Assembly (NCBI GenBank): GCA_964583095.1
Contig: CAZOVB010000057.1
Coordinates: forward strand, 1 to 29,531
DNA: 29,531 nt
Direction: 5' to 3'
From: CAZOVB01 sp964583095
Lineage (GTDB): Bacteria; Planctomycetota; Phycisphaerae; SM23-33
The notes beneath the pieces are model-generated. The model saw only the letters and a program-made list of their open reading frames with translations, was not told the DNA's origin and searched no databases. How positions within the stretch are numbered: position 1 is the first letter of the stretch; every line of letters starts with the position of its first letter. Below are positions 16,663 through 24,492 of this stretch, piece by piece. The position numbers were made by a program, and so were the translations under genes.

Positions 16663-17123
16663 TGCATGAAGCCACCTCACTGCTTGAAACTGCCAAGCTC
16701 AGCCGCGAGCTCGAAGATAAACACGAGCTTCGATCCAAAGATGGCAAACTTCGTCCGACGGTTGACTTCCTGCGTGATTTGGCCAGGCGGCTGGACCTCA
16801 CAACCACGCAGGCCTGGCAGACCTGGCGGTACACGTTCGACCGCCTTGAAGCGATCCGCCGGAAGCACGAAGACGAGGCGGAGCTGACGTTCTGGTACGG
16901 GGTCGACGCTTGGCGGCTGGATGATGAACGCAAGGCCGCCCTGCGAGCCAACCTTCCTCGCGTCCAAGCCCAAGACACGCTGCACCGCGGTGACTTCGAT
17001 CCGTGCGATTACGGACAAGCCTACGCACTGACGCTGCTGGCCACCGGCGACGAAAAAGCCGCTCTTCGCGCCCGAGGCGATGCGATCGAGCGATTGGTCG
17101 AAAGTCGCTCAGCCCGGCGGTAA
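16662..17123 (+). CDS. Paralogue of the 12153 chaperone-like protein, extended C-terminus
   Basis: 153 aa with GGAGAGG at 16651-16657 as ribosome site. Its N-terminal ~70 residues align with the protein at 12153-12485 (see that entry). The remaining half is helical and charged, from KHEDEAELTFWYGVDAWRL to the end, with LHRGDFDPCDYGQAYALTLLATGDEKAALRARGDAI. It lies after the putative tail-tip gene and before the portal, so one copy flanks the tape measure side and the other the portal side. A conserved domain used for two assembly steps is a reasonable reading. Function is not known. Confidence 0.65.
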   Translation: MHEATSLLETAKLSRELEDKHELRSKDGKLRPTVDFLRDLARRLDLTTTQAWQTWRYTFDRLEAIRRKHEDEAELTFWYGVDAWRLDDERKAALRANLPRVQAQDTLHRGDFDPCDYGQAYALTLLATGDEKAALRARGDAIERLVESRSARR

Positions 17124-17171
17124 TCGCTTGGTCGAAGTCGCTTAAGCGCCTACAATCCAAGCGGGCGGTCG

Positions 17172-17192
17172 ATCACCATTCTCTTTGGTGAT
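17172..17192 (+). promoter_or_regulatory. Hairpin just upstream of the portal start codon
   Basis: Arms ATCACCA (17172-17178) and TGGTGAT (17186-17192) enclose a seven-base loop and end five bases before the portal ATG at 17198. No T-run follows, so it is unlikely to be a terminator, and no Shine-Dalgarno site is present. It could affect translation start of the portal gene or mark a processing site. Confidence 0.6.
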
Positions 17193-17197
17193 TCGGC

Positions 17198-19261
17198 ATG
17201 GCGTTGCGCGATCTCTTTAAGCGAAAACGAACAGAGGGCGGAGCCCGGACTGCCGGTTATCAGCCCGTCCTGACGCACTTCTGGCACCAGCCCCGCGACT
17301 TGCCGCTTTTCGGCTTCGAAATCATCCGGTCGATGCTTCTGGATCCGACCGTGCGGTTGTCGTTGGCGATGCGTGCCGCACCGCTCTCGGGTGTCCAGTG
17401 GGCCTATCAGGAAGGTGAAGAGTGGACCCCAGGCGTCCGGTGCCGCCGGCCCGAGGTCGCCGCATTCGTGCTCAGGCAGCTCAGCCGCATCTGGACGGGG
17501 CATTTGACTTCGATCGCCAAAGCTCAAGTATGGGGCTGGTCTGCTGGCGAAGTCACGCACCGGCTTTCGGAATCTAATCTCGTTGAAGTCAACCGGCTTG
17601 AACCGAGGCAAGCCCAGGACTGCCGGTTGCTGATTGGTGGTGGTCGCCGCCGCGGCGTCCAGGTCCGACGCGTCAAACATGTCGGATCGGTCGATCTTCA
17701 CTTCCCCAACGCCTGGTTCCACGCACACGATCCCGAAGACGGCGAACACTACGGCCGGTCCGTGCTGCTGGGTGCTTACTCGCCCTGGGCGGACAAATGC
17801 CTGCAGGGCGGTGCATGCGACGTCCGCCGGCTGTTCATGCACAAGGATGCTTACGGCGGCACCGATCTTGGCTACCCCGAGGGCTCCGACTTCTACGATG
17901 ACGAAGGCAACTCGATCCCGAATCGAGATATCGCACGTCAAATCGTGGAGCAGCTTGCCGCCGGCGGAGTCACCACGCGGCCCAGCACGCGTGACGAAAA
18001 CGGCAACGAACGATGGCCTCTGACCCGCGCGACGGTGCCCGCGAATCCGCAACACATCTTGCAATTCCCGAAGGACCTCGATGGCGAAATTCGCAGCGGC
18101 ATCCTCATTCCCGACGGCGTGATCGATGACGACGGAGCCAGCGGAGCATGGGCCGGCAAGCGGATCCCGCTTGCCGCCTTCTACGCATCGCTGGATGCCT
18201 GGGTGAACGGCATCGTGGCCGATTTGACGGAGCAAGTGTTCGAACCGCTCGTGCTCCTCAACTTTGGCGAAGCGATTGATTTCGAGGTCACCCACAAGCC
18301 GCTCGCACAGCAAGCAATGGAGCAGCAGTCAAACGCGGGCGGCGGTTTTGCCGGCGAAGGCGATCCGTCTAGCCTGCCTGGTGGTGTGCATTGGAACCCA
18401 GCAGCACTGGCTGATGGGACGAGTGGCGGGCGATCCAGTGGCGGGCGCGTCAGCAGAAGCGATCCGCGACGCATGAGCCTCGATGCGGTTCAGGCTGTAG
18501 GCGAAGGCGTGCTGGACGCTTCCGCGATTGTTGAAGCGGCAAGAACCGCGATGCGAATGGCTGCGGGCGACTTCGATGAATCAAATGTCAATCGCGACAA
18601 AGGGGAATTCGCGAGCAAACCAGGGGAAACAAAAGAACAACAAACTCGATCAGGAAAGCAACCTTCGCGAAAGATCTCTGCGGAAGAAATAGACAAGCAC
18701 CCACCCGTTAAGCACGTCAAGCCAAGTAAGACGTTCAAGAATTTCGCAGAAGCTCGAAACTGGGCAAGGGAAAACGTTATATCGCAAGACGGGTACCTTA
18801 ACGCATCTTTGGGAATGCGGATTCAAGTCAGTAGCAATTCCCTTCAAAAAGTCATGAGCGGTTCAGCGGCTTCAAAAAGCCAAGCACCGACGCAAGACCA
18901 CATTGACTTGGTAGGGGCGTTGCCCGAGCTGATCCAGGGCGCGGTTGTCTACGAGACGCACGCCGATCGAGAAAACGACCGAAACATTGCAGCCATCCAC
19001 CGAATGGTGTCCGCCGCTCAAATTGGCGACAGGTCTTATGCAGTGAAAATGACAGTTAAAGAAAGAAGACTAGAGCAAAACGAAGCCAGCTTTTATAGCT
19101 ATCAGCTTGATGAATTAGAAGTGGCGGCCCCGGAACTGCCGGACGCCCGATCAGGGAGGTCCGACCCACAGGCCGCCACTTTCTCCAGTCTACGAAATCT
19201 GCTTGTTGGCTTCAAGTTTAATGATGGTTCTCCAGTATTAGGGGGTGCCTCCGATGCCTGA
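17198..19261 (+). CDS. Portal protein (Mu Gp29/DUF935-like) with polyvalent-protein-like C-terminal domain
   Basis: 687 aa. Residues 1 to about 385 match the Gp29-type portal: ILLDPTVRLSLAMR-like MLLDPTVRLSLAMRAAPLSG, SIAKAQVWGWSAGEV, HFPNAWFHAHDPEDGEHYGRSVLLGAYSPW, and ASLDAWVNGIVADLTEQVFEPLVLLNFG. Portals form the ring through which DNA enters. Residues about 455-687 are different: lower GC, Lys/Ser/Gln-rich, with NVNRDKGEFASK then LVGALPELIQGAVVYETHAD and YAVKMTVKERRL...YSYQLDELEV. This resembles the LPD3/PBECR-type domains attached to phage polyvalent proteins. The stop overlaps the MuF start. The core assignment is firm; the tail domain is moderate. Confidence 0.82.
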   Translation: MALRDLFKRKRTEGGARTAGYQPVLTHFWHQPRDLPLFGFEIIRSMLLDPTVRLSLAMRAAPLSGVQWAYQEGEEWTPGVRCRRPEVAAFVLRQLSRIWTGHLTSIAKAQVWGWSAGEVTHRLSESNLVEVNRLEPRQAQDCRLLIGGGRRRGVQVRRVKHVGSVDLHFPNAWFHAHDPEDGEHYGRSVLLGAYSPWADKCLQGGACDVRRLFMHKDAYGGTDLGYPEGSDFYDDEGNSIPNRDIARQIVEQLAAGGVTTRPSTRDENGNERWPLTRATVPANPQHILQFPKDLDGEIRSGILIPDGVIDDDGASGAWAGKRIPLAAFYASLDAWVNGIVADLTEQVFEPLVLLNFGEAIDFEVTHKPLAQQAMEQQSNAGGGFAGEGDPSSLPGGVHWNPAALADGTSGGRSSGGRVSRSDPRRMSLDAVQAVGEGVLDASAIVEAARTAMRMAAGDFDESNVNRDKGEFASKPGETKEQQTRSGKQPSRKISAEEIDKHPPVKHVKPSKTFKNFAEARNWARENVISQDGYLNASLGMRIQVSSNSLQKVMSGSAASKSQAPTQDHIDLVGALPELIQGAVVYETHADRENDRNIAAIHRMVSAAQIGDRSYAVKMTVKERRLEQNEASFYSYQLDELEVAAPELPDARSGRSDPQAATFSSLRNLLVGFKFNDGSPVLGGASDA

Positions 19262-20285
19262 TGTTGCCGATTCCAAGCTCCGCCAAATAGCCGGCCGATC
19301 GCTGATTACGGCCGCTGCGTTCGCGGCGGAAATCCGCGACTGGATCGTCGATTTCTTCCGCCGGCTTTCTCCGCTCGATCCGTCTTGGCAAGCGGTCCTG
19401 CTCGACCCTTTTCACGGCCGGCTGAATCTGCTCCGCGATCACATCCACTACTCAAAGATCGTTTCGTGGATCACCGGCTTCGACTGGGCCGCCGGCAAGA
19501 CTCCAGACTGGGTGTTTGATGAACCGAGCCAACCGCCAGCCATTCGGCCGCCCCAGCAAGTGCCAGGCAGACCACCTAGCCAGCCGCCGCTCTTTCCGCC
19601 GTCAATCGCCGAAGGCCCCGAAGAACTTCGGTTCCCGAAGATCGAAGAAGCCGCAAACCGGCTGATCGAACGCAATATCCTTTCACGCGAGGCGTTCGAC
19701 GCAGCAAGCCGGGAAATCCAGCAAGACGCCTTTACCGTCGCTGGCGAAATCGAAAATGACACGATCGAAACCATTCGTGACACGTTGGCCGAAGACATTC
19801 GCCAAGGAACCTCGCTCGATGGCTTCAGCGATCGGCTATCCGAACGACTCGGCACCTCCCGCCTGGGCGATGGACACCTGGAAACCGTCTACCGGACCAA
19901 CGTCCAGTCCGCCTTCCGCGACGGCCGCGAAACGTTGATGCAAGATCCGGTCGTGGCCTCGGCGTTCCCCTATCAAGAATACGTCCACATCGGCGACGAT
20001 CGTGTCCGCGATGAACACGCCCGGCTTTCGCAGCTTGGTCTCAATGGCACGAACGTCTACCGTCGCGACGATCCCTTCTGGGATCACTTCACACCGCCGT
20101 GGGACTACAACTGCCGCTGTGCGGTGAACGTCCTGACGCTCGAAGCCGCAGCCGCTCGCGGCGTCAAAGAAGCTCAATCCTGGCTCGAAACGGGCCAGCC
20201 GCCGCTGCGTCCTGAATACCGTCTGGCGGCGATTCCCTTTCGGCCGAAAGCTGGGTTTGGGTCACGTGGGAGAGTCGCCGTATGA
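19254..20285 (+). CDS. Minor head protein, phage Mu F-like (MuF domain)
   Basis: 343 aa. ATG 19254 is favoured over GTG 19245 because GGGGG at 19241-19245 is spaced eight bases before it. The C-terminal third carries the MuF signature: RTNVQSAFRDGRETLMQDP, YVHIGDDRVRDEHARLSQLGLNGTNVYRRDDPFWDHFTPPWDYNCRCAVNVLT, where paired cysteines (NCRC) and the H..L.G..... pattern are diagnostic. MuF proteins are minor capsid components bound near the portal, some of them ejected with DNA. Here the gene overlaps the portal gene but lies 13 kb from the terminase. It overlaps the next gene as ATGA. Confidence 0.88.
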   Translation: MPDVADSKLRQIAGRSLITAAAFAAEIRDWIVDFFRRLSPLDPSWQAVLLDPFHGRLNLLRDHIHYSKIVSWITGFDWAAGKTPDWVFDEPSQPPAIRPPQQVPGRPPSQPPLFPPSIAEGPEELRFPKIEEAANRLIERNILSREAFDAASREIQQDAFTVAGEIENDTIETIRDTLAEDIRQGTSLDGFSDRLSERLGTSRLGDGHLETVYRTNVQSAFRDGRETLMQDPVVASAFPYQEYVHIGDDRVRDEHARLSQLGLNGTNVYRRDDPFWDHFTPPWDYNCRCAVNVLTLEAAAARGVKEAQSWLETGQPPLRPEYRLAAIPFRPKAGFGSRGRVAV

Positions 20286-21691
20286 GCTGGACAAAGATCA
20301 CGATCGGTGGACAAAAAGTGCTCGATGCCGACGCGTTCCTCGCGCGTCTGGACCGCCGGCCCGGCTGGGCAAAGGACGTCAATCGACTCACCTGCCCGCC
20401 AGGCACACAGCCCGGCCGCGGCGTCTTCCTGCTTAGCCGGGACTCGATCGACGCGTTGAACCTGGCCAGTCAGCACGACATCGTTTGGGAAACCGACCTC
20501 GGCAGCAAAACCTTTCACGGGTACGTCCTCCGCCAGGCGTTTGAAGCGATCCCCGCATCGAACTCACCGATGGTCGTCACGGTCGAAGATCAGCGCCGAT
20601 TGATGCTCGATTCATTCACCGACAAGCAGCACAACGTCAAACTCCCCGGCGACCCCAACTACTACCCCGGCACCGGCACATACACCTGGCAGCAAATCTT
20701 CGATCGTCTTTGGTTCGACGTCGGACCACGAGGATCTTACACCTTCACGTTCGACCTCGATTCCGCCCTGATCGCCGACATGCCGGCGATCAACCTCTGC
20801 AACCAAACGCATTGCCCTTGGCTGGAGCTACGTCGCCTCGCCGCGATGCTGCACGGTGAGGTCCAGTTTCAACCGACCGAGCAAAAGGTCTACGTCCGCA
20901 GCACGAAGGGCTACGACATCACCGCCGCGACGGAGCTGGCCGGCAAAAAACCGATTCAGAATCTCAGACCAAAACCGGTCACCTTCGGCCATGTCCCCGC
21001 CACCGTCACTGTTCTCTTTCATCGCTGGCCAAACCCGCCGACCGTCGCGGATAAGCCGCTCGCGATCGACGTCACGACGTCCTCGATCGCATCGCTGTTT
21101 CCCGAATTCGCAGGCACCTGGCTGACGGCGGACTTCACCCGGGCGGTCGTCTGGAGTCATTTGATTGCCTTTCGCAATTCCGGCACCGGGACGTCTAACA
21201 TCACGCAGTTAACATCGGCGGCAAATTCGATTGCCGCATCGGTCGTTGCCGGTCGGCTTCGCGAGGCACTGCCCCAGCGAGTCCGCTACGCCGACCTGGT
21301 GATTCCGACCTCGGAGGATTTCGCGTACGCCACGACGATCTGGCACGTCTTGCGAGGCCAGACCTACACCGATTTCATGATCGGCTCACCTCCTCCGCTG
21401 GACCGTGGACCCTGGATGCCGCCCTATCCGGATCACTCCGGCATCCTGGTCGAAGTCCCCAGCGACGACGTCGCCGCCTCAGATGGCAGCACGCTATCGA
21501 CGATCATACAAAAGGTGCACGTCCTCGCCTCAAACGGATCGGTCGCCGAAGCTCAAGATACCGACGGCAACGCCGTCTACGCCTCTGCAGGCCACCTTGG
21601 TCCGCAGGCGATCGAGTACGACGGGGCAGGACATAAGGTCCAAGCAAAGCCGCTGGGCCCCTGGTTCGTCATCGACGTCGATTACTGCTGA
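20282..21691 (+). CDS. Putative baseplate hub / tail protein
   Basis: 469 aa, ATG overlapping the MuF stop (ATGA). The N-terminal part is beta-rich (LDADAFLARLDRRPGW, GRGVFLLSRDSIDALNL, HDIVWETDLGSKTFHGYVL) and is followed by a section that looks like a hub LysM-like or gp27-like fold: TYTWQQIFDRLWFDVG and WLELRRLAAMLHGEVQFQPTEQKVYVRSTKGYDI. The phrase pairing 'qqiFdrL' with 'lrrLAamLhgevqfqp' resembles phage late control or hub proteins by pattern only. The C-terminus (LGPWFVIDVDYC) is short and conserved-looking. Function is inferred from position and pattern. Confidence 0.55.
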   Translation: MSWTKITIGGQKVLDADAFLARLDRRPGWAKDVNRLTCPPGTQPGRGVFLLSRDSIDALNLASQHDIVWETDLGSKTFHGYVLRQAFEAIPASNSPMVVTVEDQRRLMLDSFTDKQHNVKLPGDPNYYPGTGTYTWQQIFDRLWFDVGPRGSYTFTFDLDSALIADMPAINLCNQTHCPWLELRRLAAMLHGEVQFQPTEQKVYVRSTKGYDITAATELAGKKPIQNLRPKPVTFGHVPATVTVLFHRWPNPPTVADKPLAIDVTTSSIASLFPEFAGTWLTADFTRAVVWSHLIAFRNSGTGTSNITQLTSAANSIAASVVAGRLREALPQRVRYADLVIPTSEDFAYATTIWHVLRGQTYTDFMIGSPPPLDRGPWMPPYPDHSGILVEVPSDDVAASDGSTLSTIIQKVHVLASNGSVAEAQDTDGNAVYASAGHLGPQAIEYDGAGHKVQAKPLGPWFVIDVDYC

Positions 21692-21700
21692 GGCCCCGCC

Positions 21701-22861
21701 ATGACGTTCAAGCACTGGGTCCCCGGCTGCTCCTGTTGCGGTTGTGAACGATCGATCGACCTCGCACTTTCGACCTGGACCGGCGGGCTGTGGCGGTTTC
21801 CGGCCCCGATGCCGGCCACTGGCCAATGGACCGCGAGGCCCCGAAACAAGGCCGTCGTCGGCTGCGATTCCGCGGGAGCCGGTGGCTACCGAATCGAAAC
21901 GACCGGCATCGGCTCTGCCAACAATCCCGGCATCCGCGTCGAAGCCTACGACCGATCGGACGGGTCCTTGGCCGCTTCGTTCGAAGCCTACAGCCCCGAA
22001 CAATGGACCGGCTACTCCGAGCCCGACACCGTCTTCGGCCCACTCACCCTGCACGCCGAGGGGCCCACGGAAATCGGAGTCTACGTTGGCGTCTCGACGC
22101 TGCCACCTGGCTGGCAAAGCAGCCAGCACTACACAGAGCAGCTGTTCTGCTTCACCCTGTCTCGCGACGGCGACCATTGGGGACTCGATGATCCGAGCTA
22201 CGGTCAATCAAATAGACCGACCGGCTTGATGCTGTACGGATCGACCGCCTCAGACAACCGCGATGCCAGCGCCGAACCGCCGAACGCATGCAACATTTGC
22301 GGCTTCTGGAACTTCGACTTCCCCGGCCAACCGCAACCGCAAAGCTGCCACGGGAAGACCCTGACTGTCACAATTAGCGAGATCCCCGACACCTACACGT
22401 GGAACAACCCGTTCGGCCCCAACTGGGCCTTCCGCGACATGGCACAGAACAACGGGACATGGGTCTTTCCCCCCGGGTCTCCGGAATGCCTGCGCGAAAA
22501 CCTGATCACGACGATCGCGTGGGAACGAGCGATCGCGGGCGGGACCGGTTACGTTCCCTTCAGCTACCCAATCTTCAATGCCGCTTGGCTCGAGGGCGCG
22601 GCCTCACCGCCCTATCCGGCAGGCAACTTCCAGGCAACGCTCAACTACCCCGTCCCCGCGGGCCTGCGTCCGCTGCAATCCTCCTTCTTCGGCGCTAACA
22701 AACTGGTGCAGCAAAGCCTCTGCACCTGGGGAAAGCCGCCAGACGCGTCGCCCGGCGGCCAAGACTTTGCGGTCGTTCAGCTTGCTCCTCCACCAGACCC
22801 CCCAACCGTCCCGGTTCCATTTCCGCTCCTGCTGGCCCGGATCAACGTCCAGTGGTCGTGA
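21701..22861 (+). CDS. Hypothetical virion protein with Cys-rich N-terminus
   Basis: 386 aa. The N-terminus contains VPGCSCCGCERS, four cysteines in six residues, a metal-binding-like cluster. Further cysteines occur in pairs in the second half (NACNICGFW, ECLREN). Much of the protein is beta-rich and rich in G, P, T and W, as in tail-tip or receptor-binding proteins; YTEQLFCFTLSRDGDHWGLDDPSYG and LTVTISEIPDTYTWNNPFG are examples. It is the last gene of the rightward late operon, the usual place for host-contact proteins. No domain is recognised with certainty. Confidence 0.55.
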   Translation: MTFKHWVPGCSCCGCERSIDLALSTWTGGLWRFPAPMPATGQWTARPRNKAVVGCDSAGAGGYRIETTGIGSANNPGIRVEAYDRSDGSLAASFEAYSPEQWTGYSEPDTVFGPLTLHAEGPTEIGVYVGVSTLPPGWQSSQHYTEQLFCFTLSRDGDHWGLDDPSYGQSNRPTGLMLYGSTASDNRDASAEPPNACNICGFWNFDFPGQPQPQSCHGKTLTVTISEIPDTYTWNNPFGPNWAFRDMAQNNGTWVFPPGSPECLRENLITTIAWERAIAGGTGYVPFSYPIFNAAWLEGAASPPYPAGNFQATLNYPVPAGLRPLQSSFFGANKLVQQSLCTWGKPPDASPGGQDFAVVQLAPPPDPPTVPVPFPLLLARINVQWS

Positions 22862-22883
22862 GCGATCTGGCCATTGAACCGGA

Positions 22884-22951
22884 CAAATCGGACAAAGTAT
22901 CAAATCGGACAAAGTATCAAATCGGACAAAGTATCAAATCGGACAAAGTAT
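22884..22951 (+). repeat. Four perfect tandem copies of a 17-bp unit
   Basis: The unit CAAATCGGACAAAGTAT is repeated four times without a gap at 22884-22951, with a partial fifth (CAAAT) following. The unit is not a multiple of three, so an open frame across it (22852-23055) reads differently in each copy and is unlikely to be a gene. It lies in a 234-base gap after the late operon and before an acidic-protein gene. A possible promoter (TTGAAC at 22874, TATCAA at 22898, 18-base spacing) overlaps its start. Iteron, operator array or recent slippage are all possible. Confidence 0.93.
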
Positions 22952-23095
22952 CAAATTACTTCAAGAATTCTTGCCGGCATCCCCTTTTCAATGAGGCCGC
23001 ATTAGCCTATCATGTCGATAGACAGATGGGGACGACAGTCGTCGCCATAAGTTAAACCAGGCCGCGTGAGACCGGCCGCAACTGGAGACATGAAG

Positions 23096-23827
23096 ATGAC
23101 GATCAAAGCAATCGCAGCACACTGGAACGGTGCCTGCTACTCATCCGACGGCGAATTCTTCGTCGAATATGAGACGCTGCAGGAGGCTGTTGACGCGGCG
23201 GAGGGACTCGTCGAAATCTACTCCGCGGACGCGGACGGCAACCCCACCGACGTCGATCTACAGTGGGAGATTTACGACGACGGCGACGATGACGTGCCCG
23301 TAAAAATCATCAGGGTGGACTCGCAAGCTGCGGAACGAGCGCAAGAGCAATGCGAGATCATCGCCAGCCACGTCGGGGAGTATGCGACCGAGCATGTCGG
23401 CGTCGACCCCGACGACCAACTGGTCCGCTGGAGAGTCAACGGAGGGCATCGCGGAGCGCACCAGGGCGATCAAAATCGCGGCGGGCGAGACACTATGATG
23501 ATGCCGGAGCCAATGGAGCCGCTGGACTGGCTCCGGCTAGCCGTCGATCTCGGATGCGATGATGTCGATTCGCTGACGGACGCCAATGTCATCGACCTCG
23601 CCGAACTGGAGGATGACGCTACTTGCGAGGTGGCATACTGGCTCGATGCCGCTGGCAAAAAATGGGAATTGCCCTGCTACTCGCTCGACCTCGGTCGAAT
23701 GCGGCTCGCGTGGTCGGATACAGACGAGGCCGGAATCGCCGACGAGCAACTGATTGACCACAGCGAATGGGACGGCTTCGCCGAGCGTCTGGCTGAACAG
23801 CTTGGCGAACTGGCCGATGCCGAGTAG
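23096..23827 (+). CDS. Very acidic protein of unknown function
   Basis: 243 aa from ATG 23096, chosen because GGAG at 23084-23087 is eight bases away; an ATG at 23090 is only two bases from it. The protein is rich in Asp and Glu (for example YSADADGNPTDVDLQWEIYDDGDDDVP), with two similar-looking halves: IKAIAAHWNGACYSSDGEFFVEYETL in the first and MEPLDWLRLAVDLGCDD in the second, joined by a Gly/Arg-rich linker. No signal peptide or membrane span is present. High acidity and a location outside the structural genes recall DNA-mimic anti-defence proteins, but no such family is recognised. A terminator follows. Confidence 0.7.
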   Translation: MTIKAIAAHWNGACYSSDGEFFVEYETLQEAVDAAEGLVEIYSADADGNPTDVDLQWEIYDDGDDDVPVKIIRVDSQAAERAQEQCEIIASHVGEYATEHVGVDPDDQLVRWRVNGGHRGAHQGDQNRGGRDTMMMPEPMEPLDWLRLAVDLGCDDVDSLTDANVIDLAELEDDATCEVAYWLDAAGKKWELPCYSLDLGRMRLAWSDTDEAGIADEQLIDHSEWDGFAERLAEQLGELADAE

Positions 23828-23901
23828 CGGCCCGGACGTGAGGGCTGGCGGCGATTGCTTCCAGCCCGGTCGCCCGCGCCGTTGCGGGAATAATACTCTC
23901 C

Positions 23902-23953
23902 GCCGGTCGTGGCCCCGTGGCCGGCATCCAGAGTCTCACGACGGGGCGTTTTT
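23902..23953 (+). terminator. Rho-independent terminator, with a competing upstream hairpin
   Basis: Arms GCCCCGT (23912-23918) and ACGGGGC (23941-23947) are followed by GTTTTT (23948-23953), a plausible terminator for the acidic-protein gene. A second pair, GCCGG (23902-23906) and CCGGC (23921-23925), encloses the terminator's left arm, so the two structures would compete. The HTH gene starts ten bases later. Confidence 0.6.
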
Positions 23954-23963
23954 GGGACAGTAG

Positions 23964-24266
23964 ATGGTCGATCCAAACCGGGCAGAACGCACTGGCAAGA
24001 AATCGCCGTGGCCGAAGGGCAGGCCACGACACGGCTTAACCGACCAGCAGCTAGCAGAGTGGCAAAAACTCAAGCGGCGAGTCGAGCGCATCTGCCGCTC
24101 GCCAGGTCGGTCGACAGACCGCGTCAGACCGTCGCGGCGTGGGCTCGCCGAATATGTCGGAGTCGACTCGAAAACGGTCACTCGCTGGATCAGCGGCGAC
24201 CGCACGCCGAACGCGAAACACCTCGCGGCGATCGCAAAGTGGGAGCATGAATTGCGATCGCGGTAA
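23964..24266 (+). CDS. Small helix-turn-helix DNA-binding protein (XRE-like)
   Basis: 100 aa from ATG 23964. The first 50 residues are basic (RTGKKSPWPKGRPRHGLTDQQLAEWQKLKRRVERI), and the C-terminal half carries a helix-turn-helix: RGLAEYVGVDSKTVTRWISGDRTPNAKHLAAIAKWEHEL. The phrase 'V.SKTVTRWISGDRTPN' is typical of XRE/lambda-repressor-fold proteins. It lies directly beside the attachment region and downstream of a possible attenuator, which fits a regulator of integration or late expression. Its targets are unknown, and its start has only a weak ribosome site. Confidence 0.75.
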   Translation: MVDPNRAERTGKKSPWPKGRPRHGLTDQQLAEWQKLKRRVERICRSPGRSTDRVRPSRRGLAEYVGVDSKTVTRWISGDRTPNAKHLAAIAKWEHELRSR

Positions 24267-24272
24267 CGATCA

Positions 24273-24299
24273 ACCTAAGTGCTACCCGCCACGCTACCC
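24273..24299 (+). promoter_or_regulatory. Probable integrase arm-type site, left (P arm)
   Basis: ACCTAAG followed by two direct copies of GCTACCC (24281-24287 and 24293-24299) whose starts are twelve bases apart. The same module occurs at 24493-24520 on the other side of the tRNA-like core with the same orientation and spacing. The match of two copies on both sides of an att core is the pattern of integrase arm-binding sites. Confidence 0.7.
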
Positions 24300-24340
24300 G
24301 GCAGCCAAAAACCCAGCAAAAACGCCATGTATTCAAAGAA

Positions 24341-24381
24341 TCATAATCCGCGTGTCGGGGGTTCGAGTCCCTCTTCCGCTA
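24341..24381 (+). other. attP: attP core: 3' half of a tRNA with CAT anticodon
   Basis: Read as a tRNA, this block gives anticodon CAT (24342-24344), a 3' anticodon stem TCCGC, variable loop GTGTC, a T arm with stem GGGGG/CCCTC around TTCGAGT, acceptor TTCCGCT and discriminator A. Upstream, no matching 5' half exists. Tyrosine integrases commonly use the anticodon loop to 3' end of a tRNA as the attachment site, and a phage copy of the 3' half restores the host gene after insertion. The anticodon fits elongator Met, or Ile2 with modified C. The encoded CCA is absent. Confidence 0.82.
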
Positions 24382-24387
24382 TCCCGT

Positions 24388-24433
24388 AAAACGCTGGATT
24401 TGCTGCCTTTTGGTAAGCTTTTCCAGCGTTTTT
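24388..24433 (+). terminator. Rho-independent terminator after the tRNA-like core
   Basis: Arms AAAACGCTGGA (24388-24398) and TCCAGCGTTTT (24422-24432) are perfect over eleven bases, with a T-rich tail (TTTTTCTTTT). It could be carried over from the host tRNA locus, or end the integrase transcript on the other strand, where the stem is followed by only four T. Confidence 0.75.
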
Positions 24434-24492
24434 CTTTTGGTTCTGGGCTTTCGCTCGATTGCATACACTTGCCATAGCTTGCCTTGGTTTGC

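Noticed and set aside
17150..18313. 387-codon minus-strand ORF opposite the portal gene
   Set aside because: Portal motifs are on the plus strand; the reverse frame shows no motif and no coupled neighbours.
22884..22951. CRISPR array
   Set aside because: Repeats are contiguous with no spacers and no cas genes nearby.
22852..23055. 67-codon ORF across the 17-bp repeats
   Set aside because: Made mostly of repeats in shifting frames, overlaps the previous stop, and has no ribosome site.
24267..24381. A complete tRNA gene at the att core
   Set aside because: Only the anticodon loop to acceptor half is present; no D arm or matching 5' acceptor (AGCGGAA-like) is found upstream.
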